DNA from: Lachnoclostridium sp. UBA5890
GTDB taxonomy: Bacteria; Bacillota; Clostridia; Lachnospirales; Lachnospiraceae
DNA length: 39,296 bases
Reading direction: 5' to 3'
Assembly: GCA_002431395.1 (NCBI GenBank)
Contig: DJEU01000006.1
Coordinates: 1 to 39,296, forward strand
Positions 1 to 8,247 of this stretch are shown here, piece after piece. Every line of letters starts with the position of its first letter. The first letter of the stretch is position 1. The notes beneath the pieces were generated by a model. The model was given only the letters and a program-made list of their open reading frames with translations. It had not been told where the DNA came from and made no database searches. Both the position numbers and the translations under genes were made by a program.

Positions 1-330
1 AGTGGCAAAAGAACGGTGAAACACCCGGAAGAAGTAAGTGATGTGCTTTATGCACTTAGCAAGGATAAACGTTTTTTGGAAACAGATTTAACCCCTAAAA
101 GAAAGGAGGAATCGCAGATGGGACCGATTTCAGATGTGTTAGATGAGATAGAAGCGATTGGGTTTGAGAAAGGTGTCGAACAAGGAAAAGTACAGGAGCG
201 CAAACGTTTAGAATGCATCAACCGCTTAAACGCAGCACTGATCAAAGATAATCGTACGGCAGAACTTTTTCAGGCAACGCAGGATCCTGAACTTCAGGAA
301 AAATTGATGGAAGAGTACGGAATTAAATAA
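1..330 (+). CDS. C-terminal part of an Rpn-family (PD-(D/E)XK) recombination-promoting nuclease/putative transposase, cut by the window edge
   Basis: The frame is open from the first base, so the gene starts outside the window; only the last 109 residues are present. They read as the charged tail usual for Rpn/YhgA-like proteins of Clostridia: a KDKRFLE segment, the short signature MGPISDVLDEIEAIGFEKG, a Glu/Lys/Gln-rich helix, and the ending ATQDPELQEKLMEEYGIK. The nuclease domain is not in the window, so the family call rests on the tail alone. A strong AGGAGG sits before the internal ATG at 118, so a separate 70-residue product is also possible. A diverged copy of this tail and its terminator recurs at 10463-10748. 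Rpn proteins are known to promote RecA-independent recombination, which may be relevant to the broken genes nearby. Confidence 0.6.
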   Translation, partial: SGKRTVKHPEEVSDVLYALSKDKRFLETDLTPKRKEESQMGPISDVLDEIEAIGFEKGVEQGKVQERKRLECINRLNAALIKDNRTAELFQATQDPELQEKLMEEYGIK

Positions 331-407
331 TAATGAGCTTACATAAAAGTGTGTGGTAAAAAGGAAAGACCGCCAAATGGATGAAGAATCTGTTTGGCGG
401 TCTTTTT
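112..407 (+). repeat. Left copy of a diverged direct repeat (Rpn tail, ribosome-binding site and terminator)
   Basis: The segment from the AGGAGGAA ribosome-binding site through the 70-residue tail to the terminator is homologous at DNA level to 10452-10748. Identical blocks include ATTTCAGATGTGTTAGAT, GCAGCACTGATCAAAGA and GACCGCCAAATGGATG, separated by substitutions and small indels. The two copies flank the kinase/vWA/PP2C operon in the same orientation. Confidence 0.75.
365..407 (+). terminator. Rho-independent terminator after the Rpn tail
   Basis: A perfect 13-bp stem (AAAGACCGCCAAA at 365-377, TTTGGCGGTCTTT at 393-405) has a 15-nt loop, and the T-run is partly contained in the stem. 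It can also stop transcripts of the minus-strand remnant at 452-1248. A weaker copy of the same hairpin lies at 10714-10748. Confidence 0.85.
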
Positions 408-451
408 GTAGAACAAGTTTGTGCTTTGAAGTGTTAGGTTAAAAAGAATCT

Positions 452-1248
452 TTATTTATATCCATAAACAAAGAATTTTGCGGAAGAGTAAGTGAAATCT
501 TCACCATTCGTAAAAAAGAAAGGAACATCCATGCTGTTAAATACAGTTAAACTATTACTAAAACTTACAGGAGATTCAGAAGCACCGACTACCTTTCCGG
601 AAGCATCATAGAACAAACAATATTTGCATGTGCTTCGGCGTCTGTGCTAGTAGCTGTATAAGGAATTGCATAGGTATTGTCAGAAGAATCCTGGGTTACT
701 CTGATACTGTTGGAAACATTGCTATAAGTTAATTCGGTATCAACCGATTTACTGATGGTAGACTTGGATACGTCAACAATGCTATCGGTATCGGAAACAA
801 CGTAGCCGATTAAATATTGAGATTCACCTGGATTCAGTGCTTTTCCGGAAGTATAATCCGTCGCGATAACTTTATTATCACTGGTTTTAAGCTGGTAATT
901 GATCTGATAATATGAAACAGCGACACTATTGTTGTTTGTAACTGTAAATAATATGGTTCCGTCGGCTAACTGCTGTGTAACTACACCAAGATTTTCTGCA
1001 AGAGTGCTGCTGGAAATGGTGTTGGTATTATTTGTTACATTTGGGGCCTGTGTGACAGTAGGTGTAGGAGCAGCAACCTGAGGAACTGCCGTTGGAACCG
1101 GAACAGTAGGTGCTACTACTGCAGGTTTATAGTTCCCGTTTACTGTAATCTTACAAGTGAGTTTTTTCTTTTTCACTTTCGCTGTGATCTTTGCAGAACC
1201 TACATGTTTTGCTTTTACAATTTTTAATATTAATAAACACAAGCACAA
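452..1248 (-). pseudogene. Remnant of a secreted bacterial-Ig (Big_2-like) surface protein, truncated at the 5' end and frameshifted
   Basis: The minus frame opens without a credible start; there is only a TTG near 1248, an in-frame stop just upstream and no ribosome-binding site. Its first residues, VGSAKITAKVKKKKLTCKIT, are the typical last strands of a Big_2 domain, so the front of the gene is missing. A Pro/Thr/Val-rich linker and a C-terminal beta-rich domain of about 130 residues follow. The annotated frame ends at 589 (…CSMMLPER), but the overlapping frame continues without break as KYCLFYDASGKVVGASESP… to …SAKFFVYGYK and a TAA at 452-454. That matches the usual end of such domains, so there is a one-base frameshift near 620-640. 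The gene is probably dead. A loss event at this edge of the signalling operon is inferred. Confidence 0.75.
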
Positions 1249-1352
1249 AACTACATAGCAAGTATATCAGCTTAAATATCCAAAATTTTTCCGAAAAGTT
1301 CACTTTTGGAATATTATGGAAATGCCAAAAACAACCAGAAAGTGAAAAAAAC

Positions 1353-1384
1353 GGAAAAAAATTTGAACATTCATAAGATATAAT
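1353..1384 (+). promoter_or_regulatory. Putative promoter of the kinase/vWA/PP2C operon with an unusual conserved upstream block
   Basis: GGAAAAAAATTTGAAC at 1353-1368 is followed by 10 nt and TATAAT at 1379-1384. The same 16-nt block with the same 10-nt gap to TATAAT occurs at 10761-10792. TATAAT fits a sigma-A -10 box, but TTGAAC is too close to act as a normal -35 element (10 nt, not 17), and the correctly spaced position holds only A residues. An imperfect inverted repeat (CCGAAAAGT, TC, ACTTTTGG) at 1291-1309 could be an operator; this is weak. Confidence 0.55.
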
Positions 1385-1426
1385 GGGAAAAAGACTTAAG
1401 ATTAACGAACGAATGGAGGAGAAAAT

Positions 1427-1578
1427 ATGCCAATTGTAGCAGCGATATCATTACGATTCAAATTCCATTTAATGCTAAAAGGGATAAAGTGGCAAGGAAG
1501 ATACAAAAAGTTAATGGCAGCTTAGACGAGAAGAAAAAAGAATATAAAGACGCGATAAAAAAATTAAATGTAAGTTGA
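1427..1578 (+). pseudogene. Small basic gene at the head of the operon, apparently split by a frameshift
   Basis: A good ribosome-binding site (GGAGGAG) precedes ATG 1427. That frame gives MPIVAAIS and then a composition-poor stretch to a TAG at 1523. The overlapping frame reads DIITIQIPFNAKRDKVARK, continues as a charged, probably helical segment, ends KKLNVS and stops at 1576-1578, immediately before the ribosome-binding site of the next gene. Joining the first frame to the second near 1442-1447 gives one protein of about 50 residues that looks more natural than either frame. It is not recognised as a known family. Mutation, a sequencing error, or recoding could explain the break; no slippery heptamer is visible. 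Confidence 0.45.
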
Positions 1579-1595
1579 TTTAAGGAGGTAAGAAA

Positions 1596-2600
1596 ATGCC
1601 AAAAATATGCAAATCTTGTGGAGCAATGAATGGAAATCAAGCGACGATATGTTCACGTTGTCATAAGCCTCTGCAAAACACAGGAGCACCGCAGCAAAGA
1701 CAGACCCCGCCGACGCAGGGATATACAACACGACAGACCCCGCCACCGGAGAAAACTACAACGTGGCAGACGCCGCCAACACCACCCGTACCACCGGTAC
1801 AGTATGAACAATATGAAGAAAAAAGCAATAATACCATGAAAATAGGAATTGGCTTTGTCATCGCAGCGGTTGTTCTGGTAGTTGTTATTGTAGGAATAAA
1901 AATGTTTTTGGTTAAACCTGAGTCAACGGATGAGTCGGGGACCGTTTCTGATTATGATATGGGACCGGAAACGCAATACGGTTCAAGAGAAGAAGCAAAG
2001 AGTCTGGCAGATGACTTTATGGCACAGAAGGGATTCCAAAATTACCAATTTAGCGAAACGACGTTAGAGAATGCTACTTATGTGGTTACCTATTCTATTA
2101 ATGAAGAGCATACAATGGTAAAAGTGTCTGGGAATATTTCTGTATATGTGGAATTTTATTTGACGGATGAACAGCGGGTATCCAGTCATGTAGGCTTATA
2201 TCATCTGGATCAAACAAAACTTGATTGGAATAATGCGGAAATATCCGGTAACTGGTACGTAGATACGGAACGCAGAAATGAGTATTTTAATGTTAGCTGT
2301 GCTGCGTCGGAGGGAGAAGTAACTTTAGAATACAATGGAAACCGGCGGGGAGATGATGAAACGTGGAGCGGAGCAGAGAAACTTCCGGCAAATTTACAGG
2401 AAGCTACACACATTGAAGATGATTTAGAATTTGGGTATGTAAATAGCGTTAATTTTAATATGAATACTTCGCCTCTGATAAATGTAGAGCTTAGTGAATG
2501 GACCCAATTTTATATTTTGGCGGATGGGGCAGCGATTCAGCGGGAAAATAATATACAAAATCTGGCAAATTCAGACATGCTTATGATGGAAAAACAGTAA
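1596..2600 (+). CDS. Zinc-ribbon, single-span membrane protein with an extracytoplasmic domain
   Basis: The product is 334 residues. Residues 5-23 carry a CxxC…CxxC zinc ribbon (CKSCG, CSRCH). A Pro/Thr/Gln-rich linker follows (about 31-82), then one strong membrane segment (about 83-106, IGIGFVIAAVV…) and a polar C-terminal region of about 225 residues with Trp/Tyr-rich beta-type sequence that should lie outside the cell. The ribosome-binding site AAGGAGGT is well spaced from ATG 1596. It is the first intact gene of the operon, and the gaps to the following genes are short. I do not recognise the C-terminal domain. By position it may be a receptor or anchor for the kinase system, with the zinc ribbon facing the cytoplasmic partners; that role is inferred. 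Confidence 0.75.
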   Translation: MPKICKSCGAMNGNQATICSRCHKPLQNTGAPQQRQTPPTQGYTTRQTPPPEKTTTWQTPPTPPVPPVQYEQYEEKSNNTMKIGIGFVIAAVVLVVVIVGIKMFLVKPESTDESGTVSDYDMGPETQYGSREEAKSLADDFMAQKGFQNYQFSETTLENATYVVTYSINEEHTMVKVSGNISVYVEFYLTDEQRVSSHVGLYHLDQTKLDWNNAEISGNWYVDTERRNEYFNVSCAASEGEVTLEYNGNRRGDDETWSGAEKLPANLQEATHIEDDLEFGYVNSVNFNMNTSPLINVELSEWTQFYILADGAAIQRENNIQNLANSDMLMMEKQ

Positions 2601-2624
2601 TACATAAATGGAGGAGATGGTTGT

Positions 2625-3326
2625 ATGAAGTGTCCAAAATGCAACGTTAATATTCCGAATGGTTCGGCAAAATGCCCGGTGTGTGGGTATTCGTTTCAAA
2701 CAGGAGGAACGGGTGGGAAAACTTATACGAATAAATATACTGGGGGAAACACTGTGGGAGGGCACACAGGAGGAACCGGATATTCCGGTAAACAGCCGAC
2801 GGGGACTCAAGGTACATATCAGGGCGGCAATGTATCCGGCGATATTATTGTGGACCCATCCGAATGCATTATAGGGTCGTTAAGAAATTCTATGGCTACA
2901 TCATTTATGGTGGGAAATGGATTTTCTAAAACAGAAGTATTTTTTACCGATAAAAGATTTTATGCAAAATACAAAGATGTTTCTATGAGGCGGGGAAATG
3001 GAAATGTAGATGCCATCATTGATCTGAAGGAGATAACAGGAACATTGCTTCGACAGCATAACCCGATACACCTTATTGTTTTTGCTGCTCTTTTTGCGAT
3101 TCTTGGATTTGCTGCAGCTGCGATGGCAATTCCGGTAGCATTTATTGCAGGATTGGTACTTGCAGGAATCTTTATCTTCAAATGGTATTTTGAACGAATG
3201 ATGGTACTTGACATTTCTTTCCAAGGGGACAGAATCAACGTAGCATTGTATAAATGTTCTTATGAGAATGCGGATCGTTTTCATAAAGAATTGCGAAGAT
3301 ATCTGGCACAGATAAAAAATGTATAA
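2625..3326 (+). CDS. Zinc-ribbon protein with a Gly-rich linker and a double membrane hairpin in its C-terminal domain
   Basis: The product is 233 residues. Residues 4-21 hold a second zinc ribbon (CPKCN, CPVCG) different in sequence from the upstream gene. A Gly/Thr-rich linker spans about 26-78. The C-terminal part begins DPSECIIGSLRNSMATSFM, has strands such as TDKRFYAKYKD, and contains two adjacent hydrophobic segments (about 147-188) before a short soluble end. The arrangement resembles bacterial zinc-ribbon plus PH-like membrane proteins, but that is a weak family guess. The ribosome-binding site GGAGGAG precedes ATG 2625, 24 nt after the previous stop. It is probably a membrane accessory of the kinase/phosphatase set; its activity is unknown. 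Confidence 0.7.
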   Translation: MKCPKCNVNIPNGSAKCPVCGYSFQTGGTGGKTYTNKYTGGNTVGGHTGGTGYSGKQPTGTQGTYQGGNVSGDIIVDPSECIIGSLRNSMATSFMVGNGFSKTEVFFTDKRFYAKYKDVSMRRGNGNVDAIIDLKEITGTLLRQHNPIHLIVFAALFAILGFAAAAMAIPVAFIAGLVLAGIFIFKWYFERMMVLDISFQGDRINVALYKCSYENADRFHKELRRYLAQIKNV

Positions 3327-3341
3327 AGCGAGGAGATAACT

Positions 3342-4235
3342 ATGGATTACCAAAGTATATCGAATGAAGAACTGGAAAAAATGGTCGCTAACAAAGATGG
3401 AGAGGCGATCTGTGAATTGGGAGAACGTTTCTTTTACGGAAAAAATGGGAGCCCCCAAAATCTGACAAGAGCATATCAGCTGTTTCATAAGGGAGAAAAA
3501 AGAGGACTTGCGCGAGCCTATGTAGGATTGGGGGAAATGTATCGGCAGGGACTGCTCATGGTAAAAAATGAAAACCTTGCACGTGAGTATTATCAAAAAG
3601 CAAATGTACCTTATCCAAATGGAACTCCGATGGGAGCTGCACCGGTTTATCAGGAGCCGGAAGTGCCGGTAAACACGAATACCAAGGTCATTACGGATCG
3701 AGACCTCGCGATTCGCTTAGATGAAGCTGAAAAAACGCGGGAAAAAGAAAATTATGACTATGTCAAACAAATATGTCAGGAAGTTTTCCGTGACATCGCC
3801 GGTGCAAAAAATGGAATCTTTACGTATCAGGGAAATGCGGATATCCGTGACTTTGAAATACAGGCAAACTGGATCATGGCATATCGAGCATACAATCAGC
3901 AAAATTATCAGGAAATGGAAACATACCTTTTGCAGGAAAATGTTACAGGGTTATATCCATGGGGACGGTATCTTATGGCAATCAGTCATAAGATCATGCA
4001 TCAGCCGGATATCGTTATTGAGCAGGATCTTCAGTCGCTGATTATGGTGTGCCAAAATAAAAATTTATCGCAGTCGGAGCGGGGAGACGTCAACGTTATG
4101 ATTGCGGACTTGATCATGGAAGGCTATGGAAAAGCAAATGGAGCCAATGAAGAAATGGCGAAAAAGCATTATTTAGAAGCAATCAATTGTGGAAGCGAAT
4201 ATGCGAAAGAACAATACGCAGCATATGGATTTTAG
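3342..4235 (+). CDS. Sel1-like repeat (TPR-type) scaffold protein
   Basis: The product is 297 residues with no signal peptide or membrane segment, so it is expected in the cytoplasm. Residues about 18-92 contain two Sel1-type helical pairs (…ICELGERFFYGKNGSPQNLTRAYQLF, then AYVGLGEMYRQGL…NLAREYYQKA). Another such unit lies at the C-terminus (VNVMIADLIMEGYG…MAKKHYLEAINCGSEYAKEQY). The middle (about 120-240) is alpha-helical in character and unassigned. Sel1 repeats usually form protein-binding surfaces. Here the protein probably bridges the kinase, vWA and phosphatase components, which is inferred from position. GAGGAG precedes ATG 3342. The first four codons (MDYQ) and surrounding bases match those of the next gene. 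Confidence 0.8.
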   Translation: MDYQSISNEELEKMVANKDGEAICELGERFFYGKNGSPQNLTRAYQLFHKGEKRGLARAYVGLGEMYRQGLLMVKNENLAREYYQKANVPYPNGTPMGAAPVYQEPEVPVNTNTKVITDRDLAIRLDEAEKTREKENYDYVKQICQEVFRDIAGAKNGIFTYQGNADIRDFEIQANWIMAYRAYNQQNYQEMETYLLQENVTGLYPWGRYLMAISHKIMHQPDIVIEQDLQSLIMVCQNKNLSQSERGDVNVMIADLIMEGYGKANGANEEMAKKHYLEAINCGSEYAKEQYAAYGF

Positions 4236-4247
4236 AGGAGTGTACTT

Positions 4248-5759
4248 ATGGATTACCAGGGAATGACAGGTAAAATTTACCAAGTAGAAGAGAAGCGTAT
4301 GAATGGTGGAGGAGAGGGAACCATTCATGGAATCGTAGGAATGAACGGGTATGTGGCAAAGATATTTAAGCCGGATAAACGAAGTGCGGATCGAGAAGAA
4401 AAACTTCGTTGTATGGTAAAAAAGGGTGCCACAGTAAAAAATTTGGAACATATTACCTGGCCGTTAGATGTTATTTATAATGCGGAAGGCTTTGCCGGGT
4501 ATATCATGCAGAAAATAGAAAACGTGCAGTCTCTTACTGCGGTTTACAACGGAGATAAGTACAATCTGCGTTTTCGTCTGCTGGCCGCCTATAATCTTTG
4601 CGCGGCTGTGGAAACGGTACACAATATGGGACAGGTGTGCGGGGATCTGAATCCGCAGAATATTTGCATCAATTTGAACGTAAACGATAAAGCAAATGCT
4701 TTCAAAGTGACATTGGTAGATGCGGACTCCTATCATTTTAGCACGGAGGAAAAAACGTACCGGTGTGAAGTGGGGCTGGCGGATTATCTGGCACCGGAAA
4801 TTCAAAAAAAAGTGTCCGGCGGTGTTACATTACGTAATGCTCCATTACCAACTTTTACCAAGGAAACAGATTTGTTTGCTCTTGCAGTACATGTATTTTG
4901 TCTGCTTATGAATGGTTGTCATCCATTTGCTTGTGCGAAGCGAATGAATGGAACGGTGGAAAATACAATGAGTCAGATGACTTCATCAAGCCAGCGGGAA
5001 TCGGTAGTGGCACCGCAGCCGATCGAAAATATAAAAGACGGATATTTTCCATTTTATGACAGCCGCGAAAATGTGACAATCCCGATTTACGCACCACCAT
5101 TGTCAAGTCTGCCGCAAGAACTCAGAACGCTTTTTATCCGAACTTTTAAAGATGGTTACGAGGATTCGACAAAGCGCGCAACGGCAGAAGAATGGTGCCG
5201 TGCAATGCAGCCATTGGTACAGCAGCTTCAAGAATGTCCGAAAAAGCATGTGTATTTTAAGCAGGCAACAGAATGTCCATTTTGCCGTGTAGATGAAAAT
5301 ATTCGTTTGATGTTTGCTACCAAAACATCGAAAGAAAAACCGGTCAAATCAACAGGAAACGGAAATGCGGGAAATGTTGGTTCTTCCGGAGAAACAGGTA
5401 CAACGAGCGGAGGAGGAACTAATGTGCCGCCGAAGAAGAAAAAGAAGAAAGCGGGTTGTGTAAAGACAGCTGCAATAACGTTTTTGGTTATTATTGTGGC
5501 ATGGTTTCTGCTTTTCGTTCTTACAACAGTTATATCAGGTGTAGCAAGAAGAAATAATACAGATAATGTATATTCTGTATCTCAAGAGGGAGAACAGGAT
5601 TTTACTAACTGTGGCATGAAAATGCAGGTGCCGGAAGGGGCTAGAATATACGATAGTATGGGAAGTGTGTCTATAGATACAAACCAATTGCGTTGCGGGG
5701 GAATTTCATTCGATGTCCCCGACGGCGGTGGCGAAGTTAATGTTGCATTTTCATTGTAA
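4248..5759 (+). CDS. Membrane-anchored Ser/Thr-kinase-like protein with zinc knuckle (YegI/TerY-P type), paralog 1
   Basis: The product is 503 residues. The kinase fold spans about 8-320: glycine loop GGGEGTIHG (20-28), putative ATP-binding Lys38 in VAKIF, catalytic loop VCGDLNPQN with Asp133 and Asn138 (the usual HRD is replaced by CGD), metal-binding VDAD with Asp158, and APE at 182-184. A zinc knuckle follows (Cys330, His334, Cys343, Cys346). After a Gly/Lys-rich linker there is one membrane span (about 408-431) and a tail of about 70 residues that should lie outside. The active-site residues are present, so it may be active; the substrate is unknown. The next gene is a clear paralog. Kinase plus vWA plus PP2C is the known TerY-P/YegIKL association. 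Confidence 0.85.
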   Translation: MDYQGMTGKIYQVEEKRMNGGGEGTIHGIVGMNGYVAKIFKPDKRSADREEKLRCMVKKGATVKNLEHITWPLDVIYNAEGFAGYIMQKIENVQSLTAVYNGDKYNLRFRLLAAYNLCAAVETVHNMGQVCGDLNPQNICINLNVNDKANAFKVTLVDADSYHFSTEEKTYRCEVGLADYLAPEIQKKVSGGVTLRNAPLPTFTKETDLFALAVHVFCLLMNGCHPFACAKRMNGTVENTMSQMTSSSQRESVVAPQPIENIKDGYFPFYDSRENVTIPIYAPPLSSLPQELRTLFIRTFKDGYEDSTKRATAEEWCRAMQPLVQQLQECPKKHVYFKQATECPFCRVDENIRLMFATKTSKEKPVKSTGNGNAGNVGSSGETGTTSGGGTNVPPKKKKKKAGCVKTAAITFLVIIVAWFLLFVLTTVISGVARRNNTDNVYSVSQEGEQDFTNCGMKMQVPEGARIYDSMGSVSIDTNQLRCGGISFDVPDGGGEVNVAFSL

Positions 5760-5773
5760 AGAGAGGAATTGCT

Positions 5774-7474
5774 ATGGGAAAAATTTACAGAGGAACAAGC
5801 GGGGCGCAGTATCAGATTGAAGAACAGCGCTTGGCTGGTGGTGGAGAGGGAAGTGTTTTTGGAATACAAGGACAACCTCAGTTTGTAGCCAAAATTTACA
5901 AGGAAAACAGGCGGACGAGCGAGCGTGAACAAAAACTTTGTCATATGATTCAATACAGATTGATGCCAGATCAATTGAAGCAGATTACCTGGCCGCAGGA
6001 CGTGCTTTATGATGAAAATGATTTTGCTGGTTATGTTATGCCGAGGCTGGATAAAACAGATTCTTTGGTTTCGATTTACAGCAATGGATTTGATAATAAA
6101 TATGATATACGTTATCGCGTTTTGGCGGCAATCAATCTATGCGTTGCCTTAAAGACCGTGCACGAGATGGGGCAGGTATGTGGAGATCTCAACCCGCAGA
6201 ATATTTGTATCAATTTAGATACGACAGATGCTGTCAATTGCTTTCATGTAACATTGGTAGATACCGATTCTTATCATTTTACTGCGGATGGTAAGACATA
6301 TCGCTGTGAAGTGGGATTGGGAGATTATATTGCTCCGGAGCTGCAAAATAAAATGGCGCAGGGATATGACCTTAAAAATGTTCCGCTGCCATCTTATACG
6401 AAAGAGACCGATTTATTTGCGCTGGCAGTACATATATTTACGCTTTTGATGAACGGTTGTCATCCATTTGCCTGTGCAAAGGAAAATAATGTAAAAGTAA
6501 GTGACATTGCGCAGATTCAGGAGACAAGTTTCCGGGATTCGTTGGTAGCACCACAGCCGATTGAAAATATTAAAAATGGATTTTTCCCATTTTTTGATAA
6601 AAAAGATGGGATTACTACTCCGATTTACGCCCCCGCTTTTCAATATTTACCGGAAGAAATACAAGTGCTGTTTATCCGTACTTTTGTTGAGGGCTATGAA
6701 GATCCTTCTAAGCGTGTTACCGAAGATGAGTGGATCGCTACCTTGAAAAATACAAAATTTGTGAAGCGGGAATGTGGAGCAAATGTGGCAAAAAAAGTGC
6801 ATTATTTTTTCGAACATAATGTGGTATGTCCCATATGTGCCACACAGGAAAGAATTGTAAAAATGTTTGGCGGAGACCCAGTCGATCCGCCAACGCCACC
6901 ACCGGAGATAAAAATATCAGAGTCAGAGCAAAAGATTTGGAAATCTCCGGTTGAAGTCAAGAGAGAACCGATTGCTGCTATCCTGTTAATGTTTTTTATT
7001 GCTTTGTTGACGTTGCTTCAATGTAAAGAGAATATGCCATGGATGTATAATATTATGCTTCTATTATATGCCACGTTTATGTATGCAGGAGCATTTGCGC
7101 TAGCAGCTGGTATTAGGGTAGAAAGTCAAAAACAACTTTGGGTATGGTTTTCTTTGATAGCGGGCATCTCAGTTTGGTTGAGTTTTAGTTCAGCTATTTT
7201 GCAGCTTATTTGTAATGTAGATTTGTTGTTTATATGGTTTGGAATACAAATACATAAGAATGAGAAAAAAACAAAGACGAGTAATCCAAGGTATTGGTGG
7301 CTCCCAGGTGTGCTTTCGATAGTTATGGTCTATGGTTACAATTACTGTGAAATAGTTAATAGGTATAGCGTCACAGAAGAGTATATAAAAGAAATTATTA
7401 TAGCGCTAATGAAAGTTGCCCTATTTTTTGTCTTAGGGTATTGGATGGCATATCCGTACAAAAAGAATAAATAA
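5774..7474 (+). CDS. Polytopic-membrane Ser/Thr-kinase-like protein with zinc knuckle, paralog 2
   Basis: The product is 566 residues. The kinase region is collinear with the preceding gene: GGGEGSVFG (22-30), Lys40 in VAKIY, VCGDLNPQN with Asp137 and Asn142, VDTD with Asp163, APE at 187-189. The shared block YTKETDLFALAVH and the QPIENIK segment confirm duplication. A zinc knuckle uses His343, Cys352 and Cys355, with Cys334 as a probable fourth ligand. Unlike paralog 1, it ends in about five or six hydrophobic segments (about 400-560) and has no large external tail. The tandem copies therefore keep the catalytic part but differ in the membrane part, suggesting different inputs or positions. 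It starts at ATG 5774 after GAGAGGA, 14 nt downstream of paralog 1. Confidence 0.85.
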   Translation: MGKIYRGTSGAQYQIEEQRLAGGGEGSVFGIQGQPQFVAKIYKENRRTSEREQKLCHMIQYRLMPDQLKQITWPQDVLYDENDFAGYVMPRLDKTDSLVSIYSNGFDNKYDIRYRVLAAINLCVALKTVHEMGQVCGDLNPQNICINLDTTDAVNCFHVTLVDTDSYHFTADGKTYRCEVGLGDYIAPELQNKMAQGYDLKNVPLPSYTKETDLFALAVHIFTLLMNGCHPFACAKENNVKVSDIAQIQETSFRDSLVAPQPIENIKNGFFPFFDKKDGITTPIYAPAFQYLPEEIQVLFIRTFVEGYEDPSKRVTEDEWIATLKNTKFVKRECGANVAKKVHYFFEHNVVCPICATQERIVKMFGGDPVDPPTPPPEIKISESEQKIWKSPVEVKREPIAAILLMFFIALLTLLQCKENMPWMYNIMLLLYATFMYAGAFALAAGIRVESQKQLWVWFSLIAGISVWLSFSSAILQLICNVDLLFIWFGIQIHKNEKKTKTSNPRYWWLPGVLSIVMVYGYNYCEIVNRYSVTEEYIKEIIIALMKVALFFVLGYWMAYPYKKNK

Positions 7475-7491
7475 TATTGGAGGAAAAAAAG

Positions 7492-8220
7492 ATGAGTGAA
7501 CAATTAACGATGGAAGAATTTATGGGAGGAAGTACAAGCATCAATTCATTTGGTGAGCAGCACTTGGCATGTGTTTTATTGCTGGATACTTCCGGTTCTA
7601 TGAGCGGAGATTCTATTAAAAATCTGAACTCAGCGATAGCACGTTTTAAGGAAAACGTAAACCGGGATCCGATTGCGAGAAACCGCGTCGATGTTGCGAT
7701 TGTCAGTTTTAGTACCGGGGTCGAGGTAGTAAGTGACTTTGAGCCAATTACGGATATGCCGACGCCGGAGCTGGTTGCGCGGGGAAGAACCGATATGGCA
7801 GCAGGAATTCAGACGGCGATTGATATGGTAAAGCGACGGACAGTATTTTATCAATCATTGGGAACTCCGTGTCACAAGCCATGGATTTTTATGATTACGG
7901 ATGGTGTATCGACATCAAATTATCAGGACATGCTGGATGCGGCAAATCGTATCAAAGAGGAAGAAAACAAAGGAAGTCATGGGCGATTGAGCTTTTGGGC
8001 ACTCGGTATCGGAAGTTATGATTCGGAAGAATTATTTGGATTGACAAAGAGAGTATTAGAATTAAAATCCACAGATTTTGATGGAATCTTTGACTGGTTA
8101 AGTGAAAGTATGTCTTGTATTTCGCAAAGTCAGGTAGGAGATCAAGTGAGCTTTGGAAATCTTCCGGATGATGCCAGAAAAGCAAAGGAAGACCGTGCCA
8201 TTGACGAAGGCTGGTACTAA
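7492..8220 (+). CDS. TerY/YegL-like von Willebrand factor A domain protein
   Basis: The product is 242 residues, almost entirely one vWA domain. The complete MIDAS metal site is visible: DTSGS (Asp32, Ser34, Ser36), Thr100 in GRTDM, and Asp137 in MITDG. There is no signal peptide, so it is cytoplasmic. An upstream in-frame TTG at 7477 exists, but the ribosome-binding site GGAGG at 7479-7483 fits ATG 7492. vWA proteins of the TerY/YegL class are known partners of a PP2C phosphatase and a zinc-ribbon kinase, exactly the neighbours here. The role is probably metal-dependent binding that organises the complex; the ligand is not known. Confidence 0.9.
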   Translation: MSEQLTMEEFMGGSTSINSFGEQHLACVLLLDTSGSMSGDSIKNLNSAIARFKENVNRDPIARNRVDVAIVSFSTGVEVVSDFEPITDMPTPELVARGRTDMAAGIQTAIDMVKRRTVFYQSLGTPCHKPWIFMITDGVSTSNYQDMLDAANRIKEEENKGSHGRLSFWALGIGSYDSEELFGLTKRVLELKSTDFDGIFDWLSESMSCISQSQVGDQVSFGNLPDDARKAKEDRAIDEGWY

Positions 8221-8247
8221 GATATAAAAATACAGGAGGTAGTGTAT

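Noticed and set aside
2901..3596. A 231-codon minus-strand frame over two operon genes
   Set aside because: It crosses the junction of two good plus-strand genes, has no ribosome-binding site and a low-complexity product.
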